Source: Haberlea rhodopensis
Lineage: Eukaryota > Streptophyta > Magnoliopsida > Lamiales > Gesneriaceae
Direction: 5' to 3'
Length of the DNA stretch: 64,000 nucleotides
Assembly: GCA_907163345.1 (NCBI GenBank)
Contig: CAJQUN010001220.1
Location: 1-64,000, forward strand
Shown here: piece after piece, positions 22,601 through 32,236 of the stretch
Layout: each line of letters opens with the position of its first letter
Numbering within the stretch: the stretch's first letter is position 1
The notes under the pieces: generated by a model
The model's database searches: none
What the model saw: the letters and a program-made list of their open reading frames with translations, nothing else
What the model was told of the DNA's origin: nothing
Translations under genes and position numbers: made by a program

Positions 22601-24832
22601 GAGCTGTAACGAATTCTGCTTGAAAAGTACACAAAACGAGAAAAAATCCAAACTAGCAATATCTTCATTTGATATAGCATAAGGAATTTGAAATATTTTA
22701 ATTCCCGGGGTGATAAAGTTATGAGCTGGCGAAGCTGATCATAATCTGATATGATGATAAGATCAACATATTTAAAAAGAATTAACATGTAAGAGCGTAT
22801 GTTCAGATTTCTCTACACAACAGACTTATCACAACAAATAAACTGGTACATACATAGGCAATCGTAATTGTACGTTAGGATGATACAAATTTGTTCATCT
22901 TATCACAAAGAACTTTATTAATACAAGCCCAAGGTGAGGTTTTAATTTATATCTTCTTTTCAAGCTAACCAAAGAAGAATCTAGTTTCTAAAAACCCATT
23001 TCACAAAATTATAATGTTAATTCTCAATTCATGAGATGACATATAGTAGGATCAACAAGGGTGGATCTCACACGGCCATATGCTCATTCTCTTAATCCAT
23101 GTACTGCAGATTTTTAGGAGAATTGACCGTGCAACACAACTAGAAATATTTCCTGGTTAACCAATCTTATAAGCAAAGTTTTAGCACATTTCACAAATGC
23201 AAATAATATATACATGACTGAGATTATTGTACCACATAGAAATGGTTGAATATGATCCAGTAACGTTGCTTATGACGCCGAAATCCATCTTATCCTCGGA
23301 TGATAATAGATACTCTAAAAATCCATATGATAAAAACCCAAAGGCTGCCAAAATTTTTTGGAAAGGAGTTAACAACACATGAATATAGACCAATTCACTG
23401 AGAAATTTGATCAAGGAAATTGGGATAAATTCAATTGAATCCTTTTCCCAAAATCTACCGACAAAAAGTAGTAAATTTATGGCCCTCAAGGAATCTTACC
23501 ATCTGATCCAATCCAAATCAATAAAGAAGCATGGATTCTTTCTTTTAGCATAGATCCACAACTTTAAATTCCGAAGCATAGAGAGTTGAGAACAAACACT
23601 CAAAGATATGATACTTCATGAGAAAAAATGATAATCTTTTCTCTGCTCTTTGAATGCTTCATTTTATTTTTTATTTTTATTTTTTAAAATAACTTTGGGT
23701 TGTGCATGCCTAAATAAACTCAGCAGACATAAATTAAGAATAATTAAAAGATTAGAATTATATCACCATGTTTTTCGAGGCGACGGCGATGATGTACGTC
23801 AGGGTTCTATGGCTAAGCAGTATATGAGCAGAATCATAATTACCGGCTGAGATTGTTGAACTCACAACCAGTCCAATAAATATGGTGCTTCCACTTGCTA
23901 TTACCAATTGTGATAGTGTGAAGCTGCCTGTGGCCGCAGACCAAGTCGGGCAGCTTCAACAAAGGTTGTGACATGGAAATGGTGAGGGCTAAAAAATTGA
24001 TATCCATTTGCTCCATCTGAAGGCCAACGAAGATCTGTCAGAGATTAAACCTCACAAGCTTTATTATTTTATCCGAACCATCAAAGAAGGCCTCAGTTTT
24101 GATAGATCCAGAAAGTGCAAGGCTTCAAGGTGACTATGCAATATAAACTCATTGACTCCATTGTGTGTGATATCGTCCCCGTCCTCATAAAAATAACCCC
24201 ACAAAAAGTAGAGGCAAAAAAAGCAACAGCAACTTGAGATTCTTTGAGACTTTTATTTCACCATCCGGTGATTTCAAGACTATGGAATGGATTGGAATGG
24301 CTTAATCATAATTACCCATTTTGAAGCTATTGCCGAGCAATTAATTATTGCATGGAAAAAGAATGATGTAAATAACAAAATTCAAAAACTTCCCTGAAGA
24401 AGATGAAACATACAAGCTCTTGAATGAGATGTTGATGCCCTGAGGTCTTAGAAGCATCGATGAACGGACTCGTGCGATTTTTGAGCAACACATTTTCAGG
24501 TTCAAGATCTCGATCGAAGTTCTTCACACATCATTGGAGGGGTGAAGACATACAACCCTGCACCCCCGCTGGCCAAGAATCGCACCACATCTGATGTATA
24601 GCCGCCGCCGCATAACCCAACAAGCCGCGCTACCGCCGAGGAGGAGAATACAGTTGCGGCAAGCTTATAAAATCGGGAGCTTCACCATACACAGATGCTG
24701 ATTTGTTTATCTTCTTCCCTTGAATCTCCTTTATTTATTTTTGAAGCCTCATCAACCTTATCAATGAAAGTTCCTGAAGTGGGAGCTTGAACGATTGTAT
24801 TTGTATGGATTCATTGGTTTTGAAGAACCGTG
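22601..24832 (-). other. Interior of the LTR element, mostly unassigned
   Basis: AT-rich DNA with no LTR-element domain. The only recognisable fragment is a kinase catalytic loop at 24483-24512, listed separately. The 102-residue frame at 23181-23489 (-) and short frames elsewhere have no features I trust. Confidence 0.5.
24483..24512 (-). pseudogene. Protein-kinase catalytic-loop fragment
   Basis: The - strand encodes RDLEPENVLL in the frame 24345-24527. This is the kinase subdomain VIb signature HRDLKPEN[V/L]LL with K changed to E and the preceding H replaced by D. Just upstream, in another frame, it reads LHPSNDV, close to the usual LHSNDV that precedes this loop in plant kinases. No other kinase subdomain is visible, so this would be one captured and decayed exon piece. 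The match is short, so chance is not excluded. Confidence 0.45.
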
Positions 24833-25225
24833 TTATTTTGTATTTCTTGCGGCCATATCCTTCATTCCCTCATCATCATCATCACGCCTCTCATAGTCGG
24901 GCTTCCTATAATCCTCTTCCTCCGACCTTCCATAGCCGGGCCTCTCATATCCCTCTGTCTCATAACTAGGTCTCCCGTAACTTATCCTCTCTTCTCCATA
25001 CTAGGGCCTCCTACCAACACCACCAGATCCGTACTCAGAGACAGGCTCATCGTATTCACTTTTCCTCCCGTCACCGCGTCCCCTTCCATACTCCGAGTCA
25101 GGCTCCTCATTATCGTTTTTCTTCCCATAGCCCGATCCATATTCCGATCCGGGATTTCCATGCTCGGGCCTCCTCCCATACCCAGATTCATTCTCTGAAT
25201 CTGGTCTCCTCCCATATTCACCCAA
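24833..25225 (-). pseudogene. Captured fragment of a PLDRP1/At5g39570-like glycine-tyrosine-rich gene
   Basis: The - strand frame reads repeats such as YGRRPDSENESGYGRRPEHG and YGSGYGKKNDNEEPDSEYGR. After a stop at 25001-25003 the same frame continues with SYGRPSYETEGYERPGYGRS, EEEDYRKPDYERRDDDDEG and a stop at 24833-24835. This is the repetitive acidic C-terminal style of the plant phospholipase-D-regulated protein family (At5g39570-like). The N-terminal domain is absent and the frame has one stop, so this is a captured gene piece inside the LTR element. Identity is judged by composition and repeat style; a different glycine-rich gene is possible. Confidence 0.5.
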
Positions 25226-25232
25226 TTCTCAC

Positions 25233-25656
25233 TTACTTCTCCAACATAGCGGTGTAGGTGGTCTCGATATTCAGAGACGTTAGAGAAAACGCAGGTCCGA
25301 GAAGCCCAATCAGTTCTTCATCGACCGATCTGGTCTTCTCTAAATTTGCATACACATTTAATTCTTCATGAAAATCTCCAACTTTGTCAGCCGAGATCAA
25401 TGTGTCATCTTGAAGGATATGGAACACTGATCCGTAATTGGGCATGAGGTCAAGAAATGGCTGGAATCTTGAGTTTTAGGATTGCTTTCGAGTCCATTTT
25501 TATTTGCATCGAGCCATGACAGTACCCCGACCAGATAATGAAAACCAAGAGCGTTAATGTTGATAATCTACAGCAACTCTTGAGGGAGTCTTTTGACAAA
25601 TTATGATAAATCCCCACCAGCTCTTCCTCGATCGATATGGTCTCCCTTGAATCCAC
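25233..25656 (-). pseudogene. Two adjoining open frames of unknown origin near the 5' end of the LTR element
   Basis: Frames 25450-25656 and 25233-25445 contain non-repetitive, protein-like sequence (EEELVGIYHNLSKDSLKSCC; DKVGDFHEELNVYANLEKTR; SVDEELIGLLGPAFSL). The phrases EEELVGIYHNL and DEELIGLLGPA may be related to each other. I recognise no gag motif or zinc knuckle, and no known host family. Their place just after the primer-binding site would suit a gag remnant; capture from a host gene is the alternative. Confidence 0.35.
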
Positions 25657-25694
25657 AATTCCCTTATTCTTTGACTCTACGCCTCAGCTCGAGT

Positions 25695-25711
25695 TCTCAC
25701 AGACGGCGCCA
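25695..25711 (-). other. Putative primer-binding site
   Basis: Directly after the 5' LTR on the - strand the sequence is TTGGCGCCGTCTGTGAG. TGGCGCCGT equals the first nine bases of the tRNA-Asp-type primer site used by Tat/Athila gypsy elements; the rest differs. Confidence 0.5.
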
Positions 25712-25712
25712 A

Positions 25713-26399
25713 TGATGTGATTCCATTTTTTCCGTGTTCGGTAGATTTAAGTGTTTGTGGAAAATAAAAGAAAGACACCAAAATTTTTACGTGGAAAACC
25801 TTCGAATTGAAGGAAAAACCACGGGACCTAGTCCAGTATAAAATTCCACTATAAATGTTGATAATTTACAATGTATTCTTGTACAAGATATAGACATAAA
25901 AAAATGAAAAGAAGAATTTGATCACTTTTCCTCATCCCTAGCCGAGAGCTCTCTAATAAGAAAAATGAATCCCCCTTAAATAATGGTTTCCCTCTCTGCA
26001 TAAATGGCCGAGCCTTCCTCCTCATAGCTAGCCCATCCCCTTCTTAATACAATAATTTAGCCCTCTAATTGCCCATTAACTCCTCCACTAACATCTCTCT
26101 AATCATGCCCCTTAATGGCTCTCCCCTCACTTGTGTCATTAACCCCACTAATACTTCCCACTAATTCCTCCACAATTACCCTAACTACTTGCCCCATTCT
26201 CGGCCACCTCCCCATAACTTGCCCCACTAATTGCCATTAACTGCTCCATCATGTCCGGAAAATGCGGGTTGATTAACCAATATGACCGGGTCTTGTACCG
26301 ATGTTTGACCACGTGGACCGAAAAGAATATCATCCTCTTCGGGTATTTTCCTGTTCGGTAATGATTTTACCCGATGTGGTATAATTCCCCACCACATCA
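25713..26399 (-). repeat. 5' LTR of the gene-carrying element
   Basis: 687 bp, nearly identical to 19899-20580, with TGATGTG/CACATCA ends. The target duplication ATTAT follows at 26400-26404. Confidence 0.93.
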
Positions 26400-26404
26400 A
26401 TTAT

Positions 26405-27607
26405 GATTCGTGATAGAAGCACTTCAAATCAAATCCTTAAACAATAAATCCTTAAAGGCACTCAAACAATTAACAAGGAAGATGATGAACAAGATGCATA
26501 GATTTTTCTCTTTAAATCTGGTGTTGATCCGAAAAGTAAGTGTTTAATTCAACCAAGTGTTGTTCTTTATATACTAGACCAAGTTATGCCACCAAGACAG
26601 TATTTGCAGACACAATTCATGAAAAAACGTTGTGAAGGGACGTACTCATCTGCCAAAAATGCACAGGGCGTGATCAATCCCGAATAGGGGGCGATCGATC
26701 ACACCTTCTTTAACAAAATCTCTGCATTGCGCGATAGATTGCGCTAGGCTGATTTTTTCTGCCTATTTTTCATATGTCGCGATCGATCGGACCAACGTGA
26801 TTTATCATTGCCTTCAGAAACATCAACGTACATATTCCTCTCGTTTGGTCTTCGATGCTTAACTGTAATTCAATACGCATATTTTTCTAACAGTTACATA
26901 GGCCTGAAACTGTGGCCAATCGATTCGAGGCCAAGTGGTTCTTGTTCCATTTTAGAACTGAAATCGGAACTCATGTTTAATAAATAAAAATTATAAAAAA
27001 AGGCCAACGTCTATAGTAGCCGTTGGCTATTTTGCCTAACTTGTTCCCAACAGCTATTTAAATTTTTTGGTACAAATGGGATTTTTGGGAACTTAACTTG
27101 AATCTTCAATCCTACAAAACTCTTAATTAGATTTCTGGTATGGTTCCTCCTAATCGGTCTGGTAACACACCCCTAGAAGCATCTCATCAATCGAACTTTA
27201 GTTTACTTTTAAAATCTATTAATTCAATATTTGTCATGTCTCTTACGTACTTATCATTAAAAGATTATTTAATTTTAACTAATTGTGACAAAATTTGCAC
27301 AATTGCTGTCCAATCTATCTCTCACCATTATCTATTAGAAATTAAGGGCCAAAAATAAGTTTTAGTTAGGTTGATATGAAATCTCTTCAGCCCTTTTACA
27401 ATTTAAGCCTAAGTCAGTAAACATCTTAATCTATACCATATAGAGTAGATTTAATTTGAATAAAAATATTTGAATCGATTTCAAACTTGATTTCAATGAA
27501 CACTTTATTTGACCTAAAACAACTCTGAAAATATGGGGTCTAAAATGAAAAAAAATGTGGGCATTTTATAGGTCCTTACATAAAAAATATTGGATTTAGT
27601 TGAGGCA
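26405..27607. other. Intergenic DNA, partly LTR-like
   Basis: No gene is supported. 26640-26800 carries GATCGATC-type palindromes (GGGGGCGATCGATCACACC, TCGCGATCGATCGGACC), like those in the Tekay LTRs. On the - strand a TATATAAAG box lies near 26560. The combination suggests a decayed LTR or a promoter region; I cannot decide. 26940-27600 is AT-rich with nothing recognised. Confidence 0.35.
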
Positions 27608-28043
27608 GTGTCTGTTGGGTTTTTTATTAAAATATTTGAAAAAACTTATTAATTTAACAAAATAATTGATATTTTAAAACATTTTAAAACTAACACAAAA
27701 TGCCACTTCAGGTGGCGACTTCAACTGAAGTCGCCAAAAGTGGCGTCTTCAGTCGTCGGAAAATTATCGATTATTGAAGGCGCCATCTGATGGCACCTTC
27801 TTAACTATAACAGTCCGGTCGAACCCCTTCATTTTCTACACCGAAACGAAATCACATAACATTCATAGTTTTTTCTTCTGATTTTATCGTTGAAATTGTC
27901 GAATATCCAATCTTAATTTGCCACCCTTCAAGTATTTTTCAGGTAAAAATCTTATTTTATTATTGATTTTATCATCTTACAGATTATATAAATTTGTTAA
28001 ACTAAATTTATTAATTACTTGTAATATTTAATTTTTTTAAGAG

Positions 28044-28382
28044 ATGTCGATTCAAATATTATTGTATTGGGGAGGCAATATATTACAAGATTCAGATACC
28101 ATTAGATATGATCGTGGTCTATTGAGAGGTACCACAATATCTCGCAATTTTATGCAGTTGTTGAACGAAATATATAATATCACTGGCATCGACCTCAACC
28201 AGTTCCTTCTGAAAATATATGCAAGCACAGTCTGTACGCATATATGGACGGAACATGGGAGAGCTCCATAAAGAAATTGTCTTACTATATGTGAGCTTTG
28301 CAAAAATGGAATACCGGCACAGTATGTACGCCTCATTAGAGACATTCTTGATGAGCAGCCATCAACTCAAGTAAGCAATATA
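28044..28382 (+). pseudogene. MULE transposase N-terminal fragment
   Basis: The frame opens with MSIQILLYWGGNILQDSDT and continues LLNEIYNITGIDLNQFLLKI to a stop at 28271. In another frame the sequence goes on ELCKNGIPAQYVRLIRDILD to a possible donor site GTAAGC near 28371. A short N-terminal domain of this kind (xxxLLYWxGxI..., LLxxIYxITxID) is common at the start of plant MuDR-type transposases and related proteins. The catalytic DDE domain and zinc finger are absent, so it cannot transpose the element itself. Confidence 0.5.
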
Positions 28383-28454
28383 TTGTCATGAATAATAGTA
28401 GTTAAGTATGACGAGAAAAATATTTAAACATTTGAAAAGCGCAAACATAAAGTT

Positions 28455-29062
28455 TACACGTACGACCTGTAATGCACCACCTATCACATTTTTTTCTCTC
28501 ATTGAGGAAGTGCATAACTCACGGTATAAATATGCCAACACGGCACTACCCCAACTATAATTGCCAACATAATCAATATCCTCTAACTTCTGTAAAAAAA
28601 AATAACTTTACAGTATTGTCGGAGGAATCAGGGAACAAAATTACAACTAACATCAATAATACACAAGCCCGTGTATATCTGACTACATCTTCTGCCGTAC
28701 TGTGCTCATTAAGAGCATTATTCACCAAATGATGATTTATTGCAGATAAGTACAACTTTACACATTTAAAGTGTGCAGTATCCGGTGTAAACCCCAAAAG
28801 CATATGGCAATATTCTTGACACTCATGTATACTCCTAATGTAATCAACACCAGATAATATGATATCATCTACTGGCAATGCCCATATCACTGCAATGTCT
28901 TGCAGTGTGATGGTTGCCACCCCGGATCGGAAGTGGAAAGTATGTTTCACGACATCATCTCTCAACTAAAGCCGTGACAAGGTGAAAGTCAAGTGCACTT
29001 TTACCTGACGTATAAACACCATAAAAAATCAATAATGTACAACCGACTCACAACACGCATAT
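28455..29062 (-). pseudogene. Plant mobile domain (MAIN-like) gene, broken
   Basis: On the - strand, blocks of the aminotransferase-like plant mobile domain appear in order. FYGVYTSGKSALDFHLVTAL is at about 29035-28976. After a frame change come VVKHTFHFRSGVATITLQDI and WALPVDD (28965 onward), and then, after another slip in a T run near 28600, LEDIDYVGNYSWGSAVLAYL and YRELC. PMD proteins such as MAIN and MAIL1 act in the nucleus in silencing and genome stability. Related domains are carried by Mutator-type and gypsy elements. Two frame slips and the missing ends make this a pseudogene. Confidence 0.78.
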
Positions 29063-29654
29063 CGAGGGGACAAAGATCCCAAAAATATTTATCAGGGTTT
29101 CTGCCTCAAAGTGTAGTATCAATATCACCTGCCCAAACATTCTCAGATCGATGAGATGACTGCAATGATAAAAGATGACTGTCAATCAGGCCTGATGCTC
29201 TTTGTAAACACATCCTGAAATATTACACAACGAATATCAACATAACAAAAATATAAACATGGCCACCACCACCCGCCACCAGCCACCGCCGGCCGCCGGA
29301 ACATGGCTGCCACCTCCCGACACCCCAACGACCGTAAATCTTCCGGCGGTTTTCGCCACTCATATCCAAACTATAACTATATTTTCAATAAAAAATATCA
29401 AACAACAAAAATCAAACACAACAACAAAATAATGTAAATTTACAACTTTTAGAAATTTATATTCCAGAAAAAAATATTACATCAGCTTCAAAAATGATAA
29501 ACAACTAAGCTTCACAAATTGTAAATCACAACAATTTTGGAAATTTGGCAAAAAAAAGTTGAAGGAGTCGAAAATTTTCGTATGGAAGAGGAAGATGAGA
29601 GAAAAGAAAGGAGAGGAAAAAGAAGAAGAAAGGAGAAGGGTCGGCGTAAAAAAA

Positions 29655-29940
29655 ACACATTATTGAAGGCGCCATCTGAGATGACGCTTTTAATAAAAAA
29701 ATATTTTTTTATTGAAGGTGCCATCCATTGAAGGCGCCATCTGACATGACGCTTTCAATAAAAAAATATTTTTTTTACTGAAAGCGCCCACTGAGATGGC
29801 GCCTTCAATAATATTATTAAAAAAATATCTGAAGGCATCATTCTACATGACGCTTTCAATAATTTTTTTTTACCGGAAAGGAATATACCACTTGAAATGG
29901 CAACTTCAATTGAAGTCATCACTTCAGATGGTGTTTTAGG
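29655..29940. repeat. Subterminal short repeats of the Mutator-like element
   Basis: At least five copies of TTGAAGGCGCCATCTGA[G/C]ATG-like or ATGACGCTTTCAATAA-like units alternate in both orientations around A/T runs. One more copy (GAAGGCGCCATCTGATGGC) lies near the left end at 27776. Subterminal repeats may be transposase-binding sites. Confidence 0.75.
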
Positions 29941-30031
29941 TTAGTTTAAAAACGTTTTAAAATATCGATTATTTTATTAAAATAATAATATTTTTTTTGA
30001 ATATTGTAATAAAAAACCCCGTGTTTGTTGG

Positions 30032-30680
30032 TGGCCGTTCGATTTTTCGCGAAACTTAACACGAAGCATGCCAAGTGTGAAGTATATGAATTAAATATGT
30101 CTTTCTAGACTTCTAAAGTTCTAGGCCATTGTGGAAGCTAAATTGACCAAATATTCTTAGTTCGACCAACTCACTAATCTCCCAAATCTTAGAAAGAAGA
30201 TTGGAATGAAACATCAAACTCGTCGAGAGAAGTTGTCTCATATAAAACTTAAACGCTATATTAATTCTTTTTTAAATAATTCTTTCTTTTTTTTAACAAA
30301 ATAAGTTACTCTATTAATAAATGTTTGCCTAAATGTTTGCCTCGTTACGAGTCTACATGTTTATACGAGAAAGCATGTTGAAAAGTTATAACTTAAAAGC
30401 TATTATATATAATCTTTATAAATAATCCCAATTAGAAAGCTTTTATGAATACAAACCTGAATTCTCAACTAATTGAATAGCCAATTGTAGAAAAATTCTT
30501 TAAAAGAAATGCTAGCTTGGAAAACAAAGCTATGCAACTGAACTTGATTTAAAGAAATTATGCTAGGAACTAATTGGGATCGAAAACTAGAGTAAAGCTC
30601 ATCTTGAAACTTGTTGTTGAATTGAGATGTGATCTGAATACAAACTATTTTTTTAGACCAAAAAATTAGCACAACGGATA
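30032..30680. other. Intergenic DNA
   Basis: AT-rich, no gene or repeat recognised. The 67-residue frame at 30469-30672 (-) has no supporting feature. Confidence 0.4.
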
Positions 30681-30687
30681 TCCAAAT

Positions 30688-30693
30688 TTTATT
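30688..30693 (-). terminator. Polyadenylation signal AATAAA of the LEA gene
   Basis: On the - strand AATAAA lies about 105 bp after the stop codon of the LEA gene, in the expected place for 3' end formation. Confidence 0.6.
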
Positions 30694-30796
30694 TCAACAA
30701 GGAGATAAAAAGAAGGCCAAACACAATTCAACGCTTAGTGAAACCGTCCTCGTCCCCCCGGCGCCGCCTCGTATCCACCACATCTTCGTCCATAAC

Positions 30797-31589
30797 CTAT
30801 TCCTTACCCTCTCTCGCCGGCTTCTTCACATGTTCTTCAACGTAATCATCCACGCCACCTTCTTTCGACTTACCCACCACCGTCTCCTTAATTTTCTGCG
30901 TGGTGTCCGCCGCCACTCCCCAAGCTCCCTGCACAGTTTCCCTCGCCTTCTCACTTAAACTCTGCGCTGTATCCGCCATCGACTCCGCCGCACTTTTTGT
31001 CTTCTCTCCCGCGGTCCCGTCAGTATCCTTGGTCTTCTCTTTCGCTTCGTGCGCGTATTCTTTGCTTTTGTCGGCTACCTTTCCGGCGGAGTCCATAGTA
31101 CTTTCACGCATTTCGTGGGCCTTGTCAGCCATTGAACCTAGTTTTTCCTTGCCCTTTTCGCTCATGTCTTCAGCTGTATCTTTCACCTTCTCCTTCGTAT
31201 CGTACGCAGTATCCGCCGCTCTGTCTTTAGCTTCTTTCGTCATCCCCGCGGCGTTCGACGCCGCCTCACTGGTCTTGTCCTTCATGGCCCCAGCGTTCCC
31301 CTTCACATTTTCCTTCATTTCCTGCGTTTTCTCCTTTGTTTCGCCGATTGCATCATCGGTAGCATTTCGTGCCTAACATTAACAATGAATAATATTTTTT
31401 ATAAAAAAATCTGGAATACAAAAAAATGTAAAAATTAAAGAACGCATTAAAGTATACCTCAGAATATTTGGAATCGGCAGTGAAGCAAACTCTAGAGAGT
31501 TTAGAAAGAAGAGGGGATGATTGATTGTTGTGCGAGAAAGAGTTAGAAAGGTTGAGAATTGTGTTTTTGGCTATAAACCTGGATGCCAT
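30797..31589 (-). CDS. LEA group 3 (LEA_4) protein, probably mitochondrial; two exons
   Basis: Exon 1 is 31458-31589 (ATG at 31587-31589, 44 codons). An 85-bp intron follows (GTATAC donor, TTAG acceptor). Exon 2 is 31372-30797, giving about 235 residues in all. Exon 1 encodes MASRFIAKNTILNLSNSFSH and further S, N, R and K without acidic residues until its end: a typical mitochondrial presequence. Exon 2 is a repetitive, fully hydrophilic sequence of 11-residue LEA_4 style (AKDRAADTAYDTKEKVKDTA; DKAHEMRESTMDSAGKVADK). It ends DDYVEEHVKKPAREGKE, close to the end of the At4g13230-type LEA proteins. Such proteins are disordered in solution and fold into helices on drying, protecting membranes and enzymes. 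A G-box lies about 170 bp upstream, in line with ABA or desiccation control. Confidence 0.88.
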
Positions 31590-31757
31590 AGCGTGTGTGT
31601 GTGTGTGGGTGTGATATGTCAACGATGAAATGAATTCGGTTAAACTGTTTCGCCGGTTTGAATAATCTCACCATTTTATTTCGGTGCAAAGAAAGAGGCT
31701 AGAAGGAAGAAGAGAAAGGTGGCGATGCAGAAATTGTACACCTGTGTAGCATCCTGC

Positions 31758-31763
31758 CACGTG
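31758..31763. promoter_or_regulatory. G-box/ABRE CACGTG upstream of the LEA gene
   Basis: TGCCACGTGCT contains the ACGTG core bound by bZIP factors in ABA-responsive promoters. It sits 169 bp upstream of the LEA start codon. Function is inferred. Confidence 0.5.
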
Positions 31764-32236
31764 CTATTTTGGAAAGGTAAGCTAGTCAATGGTTTAATCT
31801 TTTATGATATTCCGTCTGTATTTTTTAAAACTCTTTTGATTTTCTCCGAAAGAAGAATTAAAATTATATTATATTTTAAACTTATTTTAAATCTAAATGA
31901 TAGCCCCACCTCCCGGGATATACTCTATGTACTTGGTTTTGATATTTAACTCGATATTAAAATTTAATATTTTAAATAAAAAATATATTAATTAAAAGGT
32001 AAGCTATATTAAACTTGTCTATAATTTAATCCCATATCGGGTCCATATGTATGAGTATTTCCCCTCACCACCCTACCTATTATTAAAATCAATTATTTGT
32101 CTTATCTTTGATCTAGTGGCATAAATCTCTCGTGTTTTGGCAGAGACATTGATTCAAATTCTTGTAAAAATAATTCCTCAGCAAATTGAAGTTGTTTAGT
32201 TGATAAACAAATCAATTATCTAGAATATTATTATAA
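31764..32236. other. Intergenic DNA beyond the LEA promoter
   Basis: No gene is supported. 32105-32170 contains tRNA-promoter-like phrases (TGATCTAGTGGCATAA and GATTCAAATTC about 35 bp apart), as in plant SINE heads, but no clear SINE body or target duplication. Confidence 0.35.

Larger units (their letters stand above)
19899..26399 (-). mobile_element. Young non-autonomous LTR retrotransposon carrying gene fragments and a satellite array
   Basis: Two direct LTRs (19899-20580 and 25713-26399) begin TGATGTG and end CACATCA. The element is flanked by a perfect 5-bp duplication ATTAT (19894-19898 and 26400-26404). Orientation is - : next to the right LTR the - strand reads TTGGCGCCGTCTGTGAG, matching the first nine bases of a TGGCGCCGT-type primer site, and next to the left LTR it reads CAGGGGGTGATG, a polypurine tract. 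I found no RT, integrase or protease motif in the 5.1 kb interior. It holds open frames of unknown origin, fragments resembling host genes, and a 1.9 kb tandem array beside the 3' LTR. It looks like a LARD-type element mobilised by a Tat/Ogre-like gypsy partner. Confidence 0.88.
27617..30020. mobile_element. Mutator-like element (2404 bp) with a MULE fragment and a PMD pseudogene
   Basis: The ends are inverted repeats of about 120 bp. The left starts GGGTTTTTTATTAAAATATTTG and contains AAACTAACACAAAATGCC and GACTTCAACTGAAGTCGCC. The right arm, read on the - strand, starts GGGGTTTTTTATTACAATATTC and contains AAACTAACCTAAAACACC and GACTTCAATTGAAGT. The flanks GTGTCTGTT (27608-27616) and GTGTTTGTT (30021-30029) form a 9-bp target duplication with one mismatch, the size typical of Mutator-like elements. 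Inside are a + strand MULE N-terminal fragment and a - strand plant-mobile-domain gene. Confidence 0.82.

Noticed and set aside
23181..23489. 102-residue frame inside the LTR element
   Set aside because: Hydrophobic, AT-driven composition with no family motif.
24787..25198. Open frames on the + strand opposite the glycine-rich fragment
   Set aside because: The - strand carries the family-like repeats; the + strand reading is its shadow.
30900..31376. 158-residue open frame on the + strand opposite the LEA gene
   Set aside because: It is the antisense shadow of the repetitive LEA coding sequence.
32100..32185. tRNA-derived SINE
   Set aside because: A- and B-box-like phrases are weak, and no defined tail or target duplication is visible.
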